NCBI GenBank assembly: GCA_963702695.1
Contig: CAVPDS010000032.1
Span: forward strand, 386,590-450,589
DNA length: 64,000 bases
Direction of reading: 5' to 3'
Source: VAZQ01 sp963702695
GTDB taxonomy: Bacteria > Pseudomonadota > Alphaproteobacteria > Rhizobiales > Xanthobacteraceae
This document shows positions 27,160 to 35,936 of the stretch, in pieces. The notes under the pieces are model-generated. The model was not told the DNA's origin. It did no database searches and saw only the letters and a program-made list of their open reading frames with translations. A program made the translations under genes and the position numbers. Each line of letters starts with the position of its first letter. The stretch's first letter is position 1.

Positions 27160-28959
27160 ATGACGTCATGGAAACAATGCTCCAAGCAGCTTCGGCTCGC
27201 CGGCTCAGTTGCGTGTACCATAGCCGGAGTTTGCGTTTCCGCTTCGGCGGCGGAAACGACCTATCAGCGTCTTCTGAATTCATCTGCGGAGCCGCAAAAC
27301 TGGCTCATGCGAATGGGTAATTACAGCAACTGGAATCACTCGACACTGAGCCAGATCAATCGCGACAATGTCGCCAATCTCAAAGTCAAGTTTATGTTCT
27401 CGCTCGGTGACCCTAATCGTCCGAGCAAGGCCACCCAATATTTTACGCCGCTCGTCGAAGACGGCTTCATGTATGTGGGAAACCAGTGGCAGCAGTACTG
27501 GAAGCTCGATGTTCGGGATGAAAAGCCCAAGGTGGTTTGGAAGTACGACGCGAAGGTTCAAGGTGCGCGGGGGAAAAGCGGCCATAGCGCCACGCTCTTC
27601 GGCAACAATCTTTATTTCAACACCGGCAACGACGCTCCGAATCCGCGGCTGATCGCGCTCGACAAGAATTCAGGCGAGGTGGTCTTCGACGTCAGCAGCA
27701 GCATTCCGGAAGCGCCCAACCAGGGCAGTTCGGCGGCGCCGCTGGCGGTCAAGGATAAGATCATTCTCGGGACGAGCGGTCGTAATGAGACCGGCCGCGG
27801 CTTCGTGGCGGCGTACGCGGCCGACACCGGCAAGCTGCTGTGGAAGTTCCTCGTCGTCCCGGAGGCGGGCCAGCCCGGCTCCGAGAGCTGGGCCGATCCG
27901 CGGACCATGGCATATGGCGGCGGCGGCGTCTGGACGGAGCCTTCATTCGATCCGGAAACGAATCTGGCCTATTATGGCACCGGTAACCCCGTGCACATGT
28001 TCGATCCGCAGGGCCGCCCGGGCGACAATCTTTATACCAGTTCGATCATCGCGCTCGATGTCGATACCGGGAAAATGAAGTGGTACTTCCAGACCATCCC
28101 CAACGAAGCGTGGGACTATGACGCGGTTGCGATCACGCAGCTCTACGACATCAATATCAATGGCGAGGTAAGGAAAGTCATCTCGCAAACCAATCGAAAC
28201 GGGTTCTTCTACACGTGGGATCGAAGCAACGGCCAGTTCATCAAAGGCGAGCCGTTCACCACAGTGAACTGGACCGCCGGTCTCGACCCCAAGACCGGCA
28301 AGCCGAAGGACTACGATGCCAGCAAGACCATTCAAGATTACGCGGGCAAAGCGGTCCGCTACGGCAAAAAAGCCATCGATGTCCGCCCCGCGCACTATGG
28401 CATGCCGACCTTCATGCCGAATACCTACGACCCAAAGCGCGGCCTGACGTACTTCAACGCCATGATTGGCGAAGCCAACTACTTCAATTCGCGAGCTGCC
28501 GATCCAGCAAAGCACGACGCCGGCACGGGCTTCCGGGAGATCTATTGCGGCTCCCATACAAAAGACAATGCAGTTGAGCCCATCGTGCGCAACATCACCA
28601 ATCCCAACTGCAAGATCAGCCACGGCTTGCTTGGCGGTATCGATGTCAAGACCGGGGATACGATGAAGAAGCTCGAGTCCTATTACCCGGCCTATTCCGG
28701 GGTCCTCGGCACCGATGGCGGTCTCCTTTTCATGGGCGATATCATGGGCAAGATATCGGCGTACGACAAAGACACCATGAAGGAAGTGTGGAGCTTCGAC
28801 AGCGGTACGCAATTCGCCGGCAACCCGATGACCTACTCGGTCAACGGCAAACAGTACATCGCGCTCACGCTCGGTGGCCGCCCGGCGCGCGATGAAGGTT
28901 CGTTCCCCGAGGCGATGGCGCTCGGGCAGAATGTGATGCTGGTGGTCTTCGGCCTTTGA
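27160..28959 (+). CDS. PQQ-dependent alcohol dehydrogenase (quinoprotein), likely lanthanide-type
   Basis: The 599-residue periplasmic enzyme has a signal peptide (to about residue 31). Eight-bladed propeller tryptophan-docking repeats follow, with the methanol/ethanol dehydrogenase blocks YYGTGNPVHM and RPGDNLYTSSI. The active-site segment WDYDAV places the catalytic Asp at 319 and a second Asp at 321, the position that distinguishes lanthanide enzymes such as XoxF/PedH from calcium enzymes. The vicinal Cys-Cys pair usual in methanol dehydrogenases is not visible. A cytochrome c gene lies 0.9 kb downstream, convergent. Confidence 0.88.
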   Translation: MTSWKQCSKQLRLAGSVACTIAGVCVSASAAETTYQRLLNSSAEPQNWLMRMGNYSNWNHSTLSQINRDNVANLKVKFMFSLGDPNRPSKATQYFTPLVEDGFMYVGNQWQQYWKLDVRDEKPKVVWKYDAKVQGARGKSGHSATLFGNNLYFNTGNDAPNPRLIALDKNSGEVVFDVSSSIPEAPNQGSSAAPLAVKDKIILGTSGRNETGRGFVAAYAADTGKLLWKFLVVPEAGQPGSESWADPRTMAYGGGGVWTEPSFDPETNLAYYGTGNPVHMFDPQGRPGDNLYTSSIIALDVDTGKMKWYFQTIPNEAWDYDAVAITQLYDININGEVRKVISQTNRNGFFYTWDRSNGQFIKGEPFTTVNWTAGLDPKTGKPKDYDASKTIQDYAGKAVRYGKKAIDVRPAHYGMPTFMPNTYDPKRGLTYFNAMIGEANYFNSRAADPAKHDAGTGFREIYCGSHTKDNAVEPIVRNITNPNCKISHGLLGGIDVKTGDTMKKLESYYPAYSGVLGTDGGLLFMGDIMGKISAYDKDTMKEVWSFDSGTQFAGNPMTYSVNGKQYIALTLGGRPARDEGSFPEAMALGQNVMLVVFGL

Positions 28960-29045
28960 GCTGCTGAATGTGTGAGGAGGGGGAGCCCGCCGCTCCCTCT
29001 CGCCCCGCAGGTGCAGCAGGGGGTTGATCGCATTTCGTCTTGCCG

Positions 29046-29795
29046 ATGGAGCCGCGCTTGGCCGCACAAGCCAAACATAAGCAGGTCGCCATTCTGGCGA
29101 CTTGGCTCGCGCTGGTCCTGCTCGGCCCAAGCATCAACACCGCGTCGGGTCAGTCGCCGCCGAAAATCTGGGACCTGAAGTTCGGAACTCCCGTTGGCGA
29201 ACTGCCTGAAGAGGAATTTGTCGATCCCGCCTGCGGCACCAATGGTGGTCCGCCGGGGCTCCGCATCGCTAGCTTCGAACAGTTCGAGCGCTGCGGCCCG
29301 GAGGCATCCGGGCTGCGCGAAATCTGGTTCAGGTATGACGACGAGGAGGAATACATCGCCCGCGCGGCGCGCGATTCCGACGCAATAGCGCGCGCCAACG
29401 CGATGCTGGTGCTTGGACAGCCGGTCGTGCTTTCCCTGCTCGTCGACCACGCTGGCCGGGTGCAAGGCTACAGGATCATCACCGACCCGCGTGCGGACCC
29501 GGAACTGCGAGAAGGCGCCTATTTGCTCGCCGCTGCGTTCAAGGCGCGCTTTGGCGCGGACGGTTGGGATTGCGAGGACATGCCGCCGAATGTGGGCGAG
29601 ACGCCGATTGACGGCGAATTCGTCAAGCAGCGATGTCAGAAAGTCTTAGATGGACAACAGATCACGTTGGAAAGCCGTCACTACTACAAGCCCGGACAGG
29701 CGCAGATCGATCCCAATACCGGCTTGCCGACGGTGAATCAGTTCGAGAGTTCGATGCGCTTTCAAATCGCCCATTTGGACTCCATTCAGAAGTAG
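29046..29795 (+). CDS. Secreted protein of unknown function
   Basis: The 249-residue product has an N-terminal signal segment (VAILATWLALVLLGPSINTA) and a mature domain with four cysteines, VDPACGTNGG..ERCGPE and WDCED..KQRCQ. It is rich in acidic residues (YDDEEEYIA). ATG 29046 is used; a TTG two codons upstream is possible. It follows the quinoprotein by 86 bases on the same strand and might be co-transcribed. I do not recognise the family. Confidence 0.65.
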   Translation: MEPRLAAQAKHKQVAILATWLALVLLGPSINTASGQSPPKIWDLKFGTPVGELPEEEFVDPACGTNGGPPGLRIASFEQFERCGPEASGLREIWFRYDDEEEYIARAARDSDAIARANAMLVLGQPVVLSLLVDHAGRVQGYRIITDPRADPELREGAYLLAAAFKARFGADGWDCEDMPPNVGETPIDGEFVKQRCQKVLDGQQITLESRHYYKPGQAQIDPNTGLPTVNQFESSMRFQIAHLDSIQK

Positions 29796-29868
29796 CGCGG
29801 ATCTCCCGGATGTCGAGGCAATGGCCGAAGTCGCGTCCGGCCTGTGCGAATACCCGGTGCTCGCCAAG

Positions 29869-30285
29869 CTACTTGCCGACGACTTTCGCCATCAGGTAAT
29901 CGACCAGAGCTTCGATCTCACCGGCGCCGAGCACGGGGGTCAACTCCAATCCGGCGGGCGGCGGCCCCTTGGACATGCCGTAGCACGAGACTTCGGTATA
30001 AGCGCCCTCGAGCCATGCGGGCATCTCGGTATCAGGACGTCCGCAGCTGATCGTGTCCACGAGTGAGGAGCGATCGAGCAGCGTGGCTCGCAGGCTTGGC
30101 CCAGCGGGGAATTCGCCACCAGCGCCGCCTTCGCCGGAGGCGCCATGGCATTGCAGGCATCCCGCCTTGTCCCATGCCGCTTCCCCGGCAGCGATCCGCG
30201 CGGCATCTTGCGCGAATGCCGAAACGGACACCGTCAGAACAGCGCCGACGATCAAGACAGATGCGGTCGATTTCAGTGGGATCAT
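29869..30285 (-). CDS. Monohaem c-type cytochrome
   Basis: The 138-residue secreted protein has a signal peptide (about 1-24, ending SAFAQ). A CLQCHGASGEGG haem-attachment motif is followed by EMPAWLEG, which supplies the axial Met. Class I cytochromes of this kind accept electrons from periplasmic quinoproteins, and one is encoded nearby on the other strand. GAGGT lies seven bases before ATG 30285; the longer frame to 30372 has no signal peptide logic. Confidence 0.87.
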   Translation of the reverse strand: MIPLKSTASVLIVGAVLTVSVSAFAQDAARIAAGEAAWDKAGCLQCHGASGEGGAGGEFPAGPSLRATLLDRSSLVDTISCGRPDTEMPAWLEGAYTEVSCYGMSKGPPPAGLELTPVLGAGEIEALVDYLMAKVVGK

Positions 30286-30900
30286 TGCCGTGACCTCGAA
30301 AACCATGGAGCGTCTGCCGCGGTATGAAGTCCGGCTCGATCCCGCCCGCACGTCAGCGGCGGCCCATCGCAATGGATGCGATATCGAGCCGCACTGTCAA
30401 CATTAGAACATGAAGCATCCCCCGATCAGCGGCAGCGGCTTCAATTGCCACTCTGCTGCATGCATGGCAGCCAAGGACTGCTCACGATGGGCTTTTCCGA
30501 GCTGCATCCCTCGTGACGCAGGCCTGCAGACGCGCAACTCCTCAATCAGTTTCACAAACATCAAGTTCCGAATAAACGCCGGAGGACCAGGAGGAAATGG
30601 AAACAGGAGTCTTCGCCGACGCACATTTGTGCGGGCGGCCGGGCCGTACGCTCTATCGAAGCTCGGGTTTGATGCCCGTCAAGGAGCGGCCTGGAAACGT
30701 CGCAGCAAGCTCGGCGTAGCGCACGGAAATCCGGGTGAAGCCGGCGGACGGTGGCATCTTGCTCCAGAGTCTACAGCAAATGACCCTGTGTCGTACGCCC
30801 ACTCCGACGGATTATCTCTCTCGCAGCGTGCGCCATTGCCGCGTATCGCGCCAACCGCTTGATTCCCATGTCATTATGGCAGACCGCAGGCCAATGGCGT
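30286..30900. other. Gene-poor stretch
   Basis: A 150-codon plus-strand frame at 30410 lacks a domain, a signal peptide or a good ribosome site. I see no convincing gene, RNA or repeat here. Confidence 0.4.
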
Positions 30901-31194
30901 TTAGTTCACTAAACACCTCTTGAAACGCAACGTTACCGGTTTCTCAATCCCGTGGGATCCGGAAAGCGCTCGAACCGAGCGCCTGCTCGGCCTTGTCGGC
31001 AAGCTGATGTAATTGATGGTTGATGGGCCAACGATGGGACGAAGGCCGAGGCGATCGGCCTTGTCGGCGAGCTGATGCCATTCGCGTGCGAGATCGCGAT
31101 ACTGGGCGGCGATGACGCGACGCGATGCTGTAGCGGCGCGTTCTTGGCAAAAGCGCGCTTGAGAGCGGCACTGATCCGCGATTTTGCTCGGCAT
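30901..31194 (-). CDS. Short hypothetical protein
   Basis: A 97-residue frame whose first half (SKIADQCRSQARFCQERAATA, then YRDLAREWHQLADKADRLG) is a charged amphipathic helix. It resembles the small helical proteins common in Bradyrhizobium relatives. The second half has no such character and may be translated by chance after a lost stop. The ribosome site is weak. Moderate to low confidence. Confidence 0.4.
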   Translation of the reverse strand: MPSKIADQCRSQARFCQERAATASRRVIAAQYRDLAREWHQLADKADRLGLRPIVGPSTINYISLPTRPSRRSVRALSGSHGIEKPVTLRFKRCLVN

Positions 31195-31539
31195 AGATTG
31201 TATCCCATTGCTAGCGGGGGTCGCCCGTCAATGTGAGTTTACTCAAACCCGATTGCATCATCTATGCGGCATTGTGGACTCCTATGCGGCATCATGGACT
31301 CCCGGTGACAGCAAACTGCCGATGCAGTTCGCGCGGGTGGAACCGCACTCGCTTTCTCAATCGACGCTGAAGGCACCTAAAGAGCGCGCTGGGATGATCG
31401 ATGGCAAGGTTACGCTGGGCCGGCGCGAGGCGCGAACCCAAGTTGACGCTCGAGGATCGCGCGACGGGTGGATTTAGTGCTCGACGACAAAAGGCCGGAT
31501 GCGACCCGAAGTGCGCTGCAACTCCGACGCTGCCGGCGG
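31195..31539. other. Gene-free stretch
   Basis: Between two minus-strand small genes. An imperfect duplication of about 15 bases, ATGCGGCATnrTGGACTCC, occurs twice at roughly 31262-31300. Nothing else stands out. Confidence 0.35.
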
Positions 31540-31779
31540 CTATGATCGAAAGCCGTGTTCCATCATGCAGTCCCTTAGGAAGTGCCTGCGCCGGACGGAG
31601 TGCCTGCCGAGCTTCCTTGCATCCGCCTGCCGGATGCAATCCGTTTTTGCGGCTGCGTGCGTAGCCCGTGTCGACTGGGCGGCATAGGCATCGCGATCGA
31701 TCAGCGGGGCAGCCATCGTCGGAACGGTCGCCGAAGATCCGAAGATGAGCATTATGGCCAATATCAGAGGGTTTTTCAT
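31540..31779 (-). CDS. Small secreted PsiF-repeat-like protein
   Basis: The 79-residue protein has a signal peptide (KNPLILAIMLIFGSSATV, cleaved after TMAAP). Its C-terminal Cys-x23-Cys segment (DCIRQADARKLGRHSV ... FLRDCMMEHGF) resembles the repeat of PsiF phosphate-starvation proteins. ATG 31779 is preferred over the longer in-frame start. Role unknown. Confidence 0.55.
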   Translation of the reverse strand: MKNPLILAIMLIFGSSATVPTMAAPLIDRDAYAAQSTRATHAAAKTDCIRQADARKLGRHSVRRRHFLRDCMMEHGFRS

Positions 31780-31939
31780 GATGATTTCTTTTCGGCCCAA
31801 CCGTTTCGAACGCCCCGTTACCTTAACGAGCGTAGCTTTGCAACAGGCAGAATACGTGCCGCTGCCCTTAATGTTAAAACGGAGATCGTAATTTGACCGA
31901 TTGTGTTAGGGTTTCGCCGGCACAATCGGGAGGTGAGCC

Positions 31940-32098
31940 ATGGCCGACGAAGAAGGTTTGCTGGAGGTGTTGGGACGCATTGATCTCAGCCTCAAGGCGA
32001 TTGCGGGGCAGTTGGAGTCGATCCATCTGGTGATCAAGAAACATCAGGCGTTCGTGGTGGATCGAGAAGTTGACAGGGCCGTGCGGAAAAATCGCTGA
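31940..32098 (+). CDS. 52-residue cytoplasmic protein
   Basis: A strong GGGAGGTGA site (31928-31936) precedes ATG 31940. The product begins MADEEGLLEVLGRIDLSLKA and is an amphipathic helix rich in Leu/Ile heptads, with a basic tail (VRKNR). Likely a real small helical protein of unknown function. A run of ten Gs follows at 32102-32111. Confidence 0.55.
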   Translation: MADEEGLLEVLGRIDLSLKAIAGQLESIHLVIKKHQAFVVDREVDRAVRKNR

Positions 32099-32242
32099 AG
32101 TGGGGGGGGGGACGGGCAGGGCCAACTCTAGGAGCCTGCCTTTTGGGTACCCCGCCCCAAAGTAAATCGAGATATCGTCCCGATACCGATTGAATGTTAA
32201 TGCCCTCGCGTTATCATCGGACGGCAACTTGGAGAGGCGACA

Positions 32243-32455
32243 ATGGCGCGCGGTACGGTCAAGTGGTTCAATCAGACGAAGGGTTATGGGTTCATTCAGC
32301 CGCAGGGTGGGGGCGGAAAGGATGTGTTTGTTCACATTTCAGCCGTTGAGCGCGCAGGATTGTCGTCGCTGAACGAAGGCGCCACCGTCGAATATGAACT
32401 GGAAACGGACCGCAAGAGCGGCAAGCAGTCTGCCGTCAATCTGAAGGTAGGCTAG
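32243..32455 (+). CDS. Cold-shock protein, CspA family
   Basis: The 70-residue protein is a single cold-shock domain with RNP1 KGYGFIQP (residues 13-20) and RNP2 DVFVHIS. It binds single-stranded RNA/DNA and melts secondary structure. About 140 bases of untranslated leader precede it, as is common in csp genes. Confidence 0.95.
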   Translation: MARGTVKWFNQTKGYGFIQPQGGGGKDVFVHISAVERAGLSSLNEGATVEYELETDRKSGKQSAVNLKVG

Positions 32456-32659
32456 CCGGCGGAAGCGGCGCGCTCTATCGCCAGAAGGGAAGCGCCCCGC
32501 AACAGCGAACCAACGGGTACCCATCGGTGCCGCGATCAGGCGTGCCTCCGTGGGTCGGTGAGCCGTGAGCACCCGCGCGTCTCGGGCATTTCATCTGCAA
32601 GATAGCGCTGATAAGGTTTAGTGAGGAGGACGTTGGGCGGTTTTGCGGAGGCGGACAGC

Positions 32660-32995
32660 ATGACAGACGGTGGGACCGCCGCACAACGGCCGGCGCAGCA
32701 AACCGACCATACCGTGCTGTGGAACCAAGCGGCGGCAACCGTGTACAAGCGGCACTTCCGGCTTCGGATTGAGCCCTGGCAGGCTGGATTGCTGGGCGCT
32801 GGCTTCGCCGGCGTTGTGGCCGAGCTTGTCATGACGCTGGCTGGGGTCGATCGTGCCAGTAACGGGGACGGCCTGATAGTGATCATGGGTTTTGGATTCG
32901 GCATTGCGTTCACGTGGCTTTATTCAGCGCGAAGGTCGTACCTTGAGGAAATTCGCCAGGAGTACGGAAGGCTCCGCGAGGGTCCAAACCAATGA
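32660..32995 (+). CDS. Small two-helix membrane protein
   Basis: The 111-residue product has a polar N-terminus, hydrophobic segments at about 42-62 (AGLLGAGFAGVVAELVMTLA) and 70-90, and a charged C-terminal helix (YLEEIRQEYGRLREGP). GGAGG at 32647-32651 sits eight bases before ATG 32660. Not recognised. Confidence 0.6.
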   Translation: MTDGGTAAQRPAQQTDHTVLWNQAAATVYKRHFRLRIEPWQAGLLGAGFAGVVAELVMTLAGVDRASNGDGLIVIMGFGFGIAFTWLYSARRSYLEEIRQEYGRLREGPNQ

Positions 32996-33770
32996 TCCGA
33001 AGCGGACGTTGTGGTGCGGATCGCGCGACCTGATGAGCAATGGACTGGCGCGCATCGAAGTCCAATGAGCGAGACGCCGAAGCGCGGCGCCGCGGCCTGC
33101 CATGGCACAAGCGATTCAATCGTGCGCGGCTCGCGCTCTTCGTGGCATGCGATAGCCAACGCTGCGCCGCCCCTATTGTTTGGTCGGCGCGGGGTACGCC
33201 GTCGTCCAGTTCGCCTCGCCGTCGAACTAAAAGTCCGAGGGCGCGCGGAACGCCGGGGCGCCGAGCACCCCGTGACCCTGTGCACGAGAGATAAGTTTGA
33301 GTGCACAGGCAGTCTTCATCACGGAAATGCCGGTTCCCCGGCGTTCCGCGCGCGGTGTTTGAAGGCTTGCTCCGCGCGACCCCCGGTGGCTGACGTTTCG
33401 GATGCCGTCGGTTCGTGCCTCGCGGCCGACCGGCATCTATCCACCGCTGAAGGAGTTGACCGCGACGCCCGCGCATGGCGGAGCGAACGCCGCGGTGCGC
33501 CAATCCCGTGACGCGCTGTGGCGCGCCGGGACCGCGCGGCTTGGGCCGCCGTGCGGGGCTTGCGAACCCGCCGCACGGCCACCGCGCCAACCGGTCGCGG
33601 GTGTCCCCGCGCCGATCCCGAAGCGAACGCGCCGCATCTCCAGCGCGCCGCTCCGGCCGTCCCCGCCCTTTGAACGCCTTCGAAGCGCGCCCTCGGTCGG
33701 GACGAGGTATGGAGAATATAGTCCTATGAAAGAGTTTGTCAAGATGAACCGTGGCGGCGATTGAGCGGGA
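32996..33770. other. GC-rich stretch without a credible gene
   Basis: All frames are open because of GC richness, but none has a domain, a start with a ribosome site, or normal amino-acid composition. From memory, parts of it (the text around 33300-33500) resemble a non-coding repeat seen in Bradyrhizobium-type genomes; this was not checked. Confidence 0.35.
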
Positions 33771-33878
33771 CCGTAGCCCGCATGAGCGCAGCGACATGCG
33801 GGTTGGCTTCAAAAACGGCTCAGGTTTCAAAACGGCTCAGCTCAGCCCCGGATATCCGCTACAGCCGATCCGGGCTAC
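33771..33878. repeat. Palindromic repeat family, copy A
   Basis: Unit: CCGTAGCCCGCATGAGCG, AGCGACATGCGGG, a GGCTTCAAAA-GGCTCAG linker, CCCCGGATAT, then CCGGGCTAC. Its two halves are mutual near-complements, so the whole can fold back. In this copy the second arm is partly degraded (GATATCCGCTACAGCCGATCC). Confidence 0.8.
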
Positions 33879-33917
33879 TTGCTTGCGAGGAAGTAATTAC
33901 GGTGAACGCGCCAACGA

Positions 33918-34015
33918 CCGTAGCCCGTAGCCCGCATGAGCGCGGCGACATGCGGGTGCGATGCAGACCTCAAAACAGGCTCAGCCCCGGATATCGCTTC
34001 GCTCATCCGGGCTAC
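33918..34015. repeat. Palindromic repeat family, copy B
   Basis: Same unit as copy A with a duplicated GTAGCCC at the left edge. Its right end overlaps the stop region of the minus-strand gene at 34012, so the repeat supplies that gene's 3' end. Confidence 0.8.
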
Positions 34016-34272
34016 AGTCGGTCCGGGTTACTTGCTTCGCCCCATCGCGCCTTGGCAGCCTTTTTGGCTATCTCTTTCCGCTTCTTGGAGGACATTCCAG
34101 CCGCGCGCGCCTTTCCGCCCATCCGCCCCAGCGCTACGGCGGCCGGGTTCTTCCCCTCTGATTTGAGGGTGGGCACGTCATCCGCCAACTCGCCCGTCGC
34201 GATCCTGGCGATCATGACGGCGCGGGCGTTGACATCGGCGGGGCGTTTTTCGCCCTTGGGGCCTCTGGGCAT
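34012..34272 (-). CDS. Small basic hypothetical protein
   Basis: The 86-residue protein is lysine/arginine-rich with the motif GRMGGKARAAGMSSKKRKEI followed by KKAAKARWG. This pattern occurs in small proteins of many alphaproteobacteria and may bind nucleic acid. AGGAG lies six bases before ATG 34272. The final residues (EASNPDRL) are encoded by the neighbouring palindromic repeat, which probably replaced the original C-terminus. Confidence 0.7.
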   Translation of the reverse strand: MPRGPKGEKRPADVNARAVMIARIATGELADDVPTLKSEGKNPAAVALGRMGGKARAAGMSSKKRKEIAKKAAKARWGEASNPDRL

Positions 34273-34347
34273 AGTGACTCCTGCTCTGCTTGGCGGTAAG
34301 CATAGCACGTTTATAATCAGGTTGCCAGAACATGAGGAACCACGCCC

Positions 34348-34767
34348 ATGCTAAAAAACATCGTGAACTCCGCGAAGATCGCCATTGCGCCCGCAGCTCT
34401 GGTCGCCTTCGTCGGCCTCGCCCTCGCAGCAGACGCTCCAAAAGACAATAAGGGATTTGCGACCAGCAAAACCACGGCAATAAGCTTAGGTCCCGAGTTT
34501 CCGGGGGCGGCCGGTCTCCAACTGCGCTTGCGTATGCTCACCATTGAACCAGGGGGCCATATTGGTCTCCATGACCATAAGGAGCGGCCGAGCGTGGTCT
34601 ACTTCATTCAGGGAACCGACACCGTCATTCGCGAGGATGGCACGTCGAAAACCTTCCATGCCGGTGATACGACTTCGGAACCAGGAACGACGGTGCATTG
34701 GCATCGCAACGACGGGAACGACGCTGTCATTCTGATAGCCGTAGATGTTCTTAAGGCAAGCAACTAG
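34348..34767 (+). CDS. Secreted cupin-domain protein
   Basis: The 139-residue protein has a signal peptide (about 1-28, ending ALAAD). A single cupin barrel follows with motif 1 HIGLHDHKERPSVVYFIQG (His residues for a metal) and motif 2 with TTVHWHRN. Probably metal-binding in the periplasm; substrate unknown. It lies divergent from the basic small protein. Confidence 0.82.
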   Translation: MLKNIVNSAKIAIAPAALVAFVGLALAADAPKDNKGFATSKTTAISLGPEFPGAAGLQLRLRMLTIEPGGHIGLHDHKERPSVVYFIQGTDTVIREDGTSKTFHAGDTTSEPGTTVHWHRNDGNDAVILIAVDVLKASN

Positions 34768-34858
34768 ACCGATTCTGCTCAGGGTTTTCGAGCCCCGAGC
34801 CCCTCATTTGCCCAAGCGTTGCCACAATCAAACTGAGACACTACCATCGTGCTAACGA

Positions 34859-34959
34859 CCGTAGCCCGCATGAGCGCAGCGACATGCGGGTTGGCTTCAA
34901 AACGGCTCAGACTTTAAAACAGGCTCAGCCCCGGATATCGCTTCGCTCATCCGGGCTAC
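34859..34959. repeat. Palindromic repeat family, copy C
   Basis: Full-length copy of the unit with intact GGATATCGCTTCGCTCATCC second arm. Followed by a short GCCGGTCCGGGCTAC remnant also seen after the other copies. Confidence 0.82.
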
Positions 34960-35086
34960 AGCCGGTCCGGGCTACTCGCTATGTCAGGCAGGGGGTTATT
35001 GCCGGAGGATTGGGCGGGCGACGTGAGGGAGTTAGGAAGTAATTTGAGCTAGTCTAGGAAGTAATTGCGGCGAACCGCGCCGGCGA

Positions 35087-35188
35087 CCGTAGCCCGCATG
35101 AGCGCAGCGACATGCGGGTTGGCTTCAAAACAGGCTCAGGCTTCAAAACAGGCTCAGCCCCGGATATCGCTTCGCTCATCCGGGCTAC
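35087..35188. repeat. Palindromic repeat family, copy D
   Basis: Full-length copy with a duplicated CAGGCTCAGGCTTCAAAA linker. The preceding GGAAGTAATTGCGGCGAAC is shared with the DNA before copy B, showing that a larger unit was duplicated. Confidence 0.82.
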
Positions 35189-35461
35189 ACCCTACAGCTA
35201 CACCCTACAGCCGATCTACAGCCGGTCCGGAGCTATTTGCTTGAGCGCCCTCAAGCGCGCCCTCGGTCGGGACGGGGTCTGGGGTAGCCCCGAATGAGTG
35301 CAGCACATTCGGGAACCGCTCGTAATCTCGCGCTAATTGAACGTCGCAATGCAGCAATCCGACCCGGTATTTTCGGCCGGCCGGGGTGCATCCTCCGGAT
35401 TCTCTCTATTCATTCGCGCGTGAGGTATCGCTGTGCCGACGTCCTTAAGAGCGCCCGTTGC
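35189..35461. other. Gene-free stretch with repeat remnants
   Basis: Partial ends of the palindromic family (ACACCCTACAGC repeated, then GCCGGTCCGG) occur at 35186-35235. No gene is visible. Confidence 0.35.
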
Positions 35462-35737
35462 TTATCGGTACCTGTCGTCCTTGCCATTTGGACTTCCGTC
35501 GCCACCACCGTTCCCGTACCCATTGTTCCCTTTTTTCCCTCCGTTTCCTCCGCTTGAATTCGCAATCGCCGTGGAGTTGAGAGACGTTGACAACAGCAAT
35601 GTCAGCGCCGGCGGCGTAACCACCGCATACTTTCCGCAAGCTGCAAGAAATCTTCTTCTGTCCTCGGTCGCCGGCGATTTGGCAGAGCTGGAGGCAGGTG
35701 TGTTGGGAGCACGCCGCATCGGATTTCCCTTTCGCAT
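35462..35737 (-). CDS. Leader-type peptide with Gly/Asn-rich tail, candidate RiPP precursor
   Basis: The 91-residue product has a polar N-terminus, a twin-arginine-like DRRRFLAACGKYAVVTPPA (26-44), a hydrophobic run to about residue 59, then a tail (60-91) rich in Gly, Asn and Lys (NSSGGNGGKKGNNGYGNGGG). From memory, similar RRFL..CG..AVVTPPA proteins occur beside PqqD genes in Bradyrhizobium relatives. It is divergent from a PqqD-HprK gene, so a modified-peptide precursor is possible. It could instead be a small exported protein. Confidence 0.6.
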   Translation of the reverse strand: MRKGNPMRRAPNTPASSSAKSPATEDRRRFLAACGKYAVVTPPALTLLLSTSLNSTAIANSSGGNGGKKGNNGYGNGGGDGSPNGKDDRYR

Positions 35738-35936
35738 TTAATTGCGCTTCATTTAAATAGGAAGTATAGATTTAATTTGGTTCCGTCAACGACCGGTTCG
35801 GGGAACATTTCTATACGTATCCGCCTTGAAAGCCATGTAAATGCAGCGTCTTAGCGGAGCTATGTCGAGCAGGCGACCTAGCCCGGCGAGAATACCTGCT
35901 ATGGGCGCGGCAAGTCGAAATGAGACCGATTTAATT

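Noticed and set aside
32102..32111. Run of ten Gs as a phase-variation switch
   Set aside because: It lies four bases after a stop codon and before the csp leader, not within a reading frame or a clear promoter spacer; it may also be a sequencing artefact.
33011..33511. 166-codon plus-strand frame as a gene
   Set aside because: High-GC open frame with no start context, domain or normal composition; all frames are open here.
33771..35188. Repeats considered as a CRISPR array
   Set aside because: Units are about 100 bases, palindromic, irregularly spaced and separated by genes; there are no short regular spacers and no cas genes.
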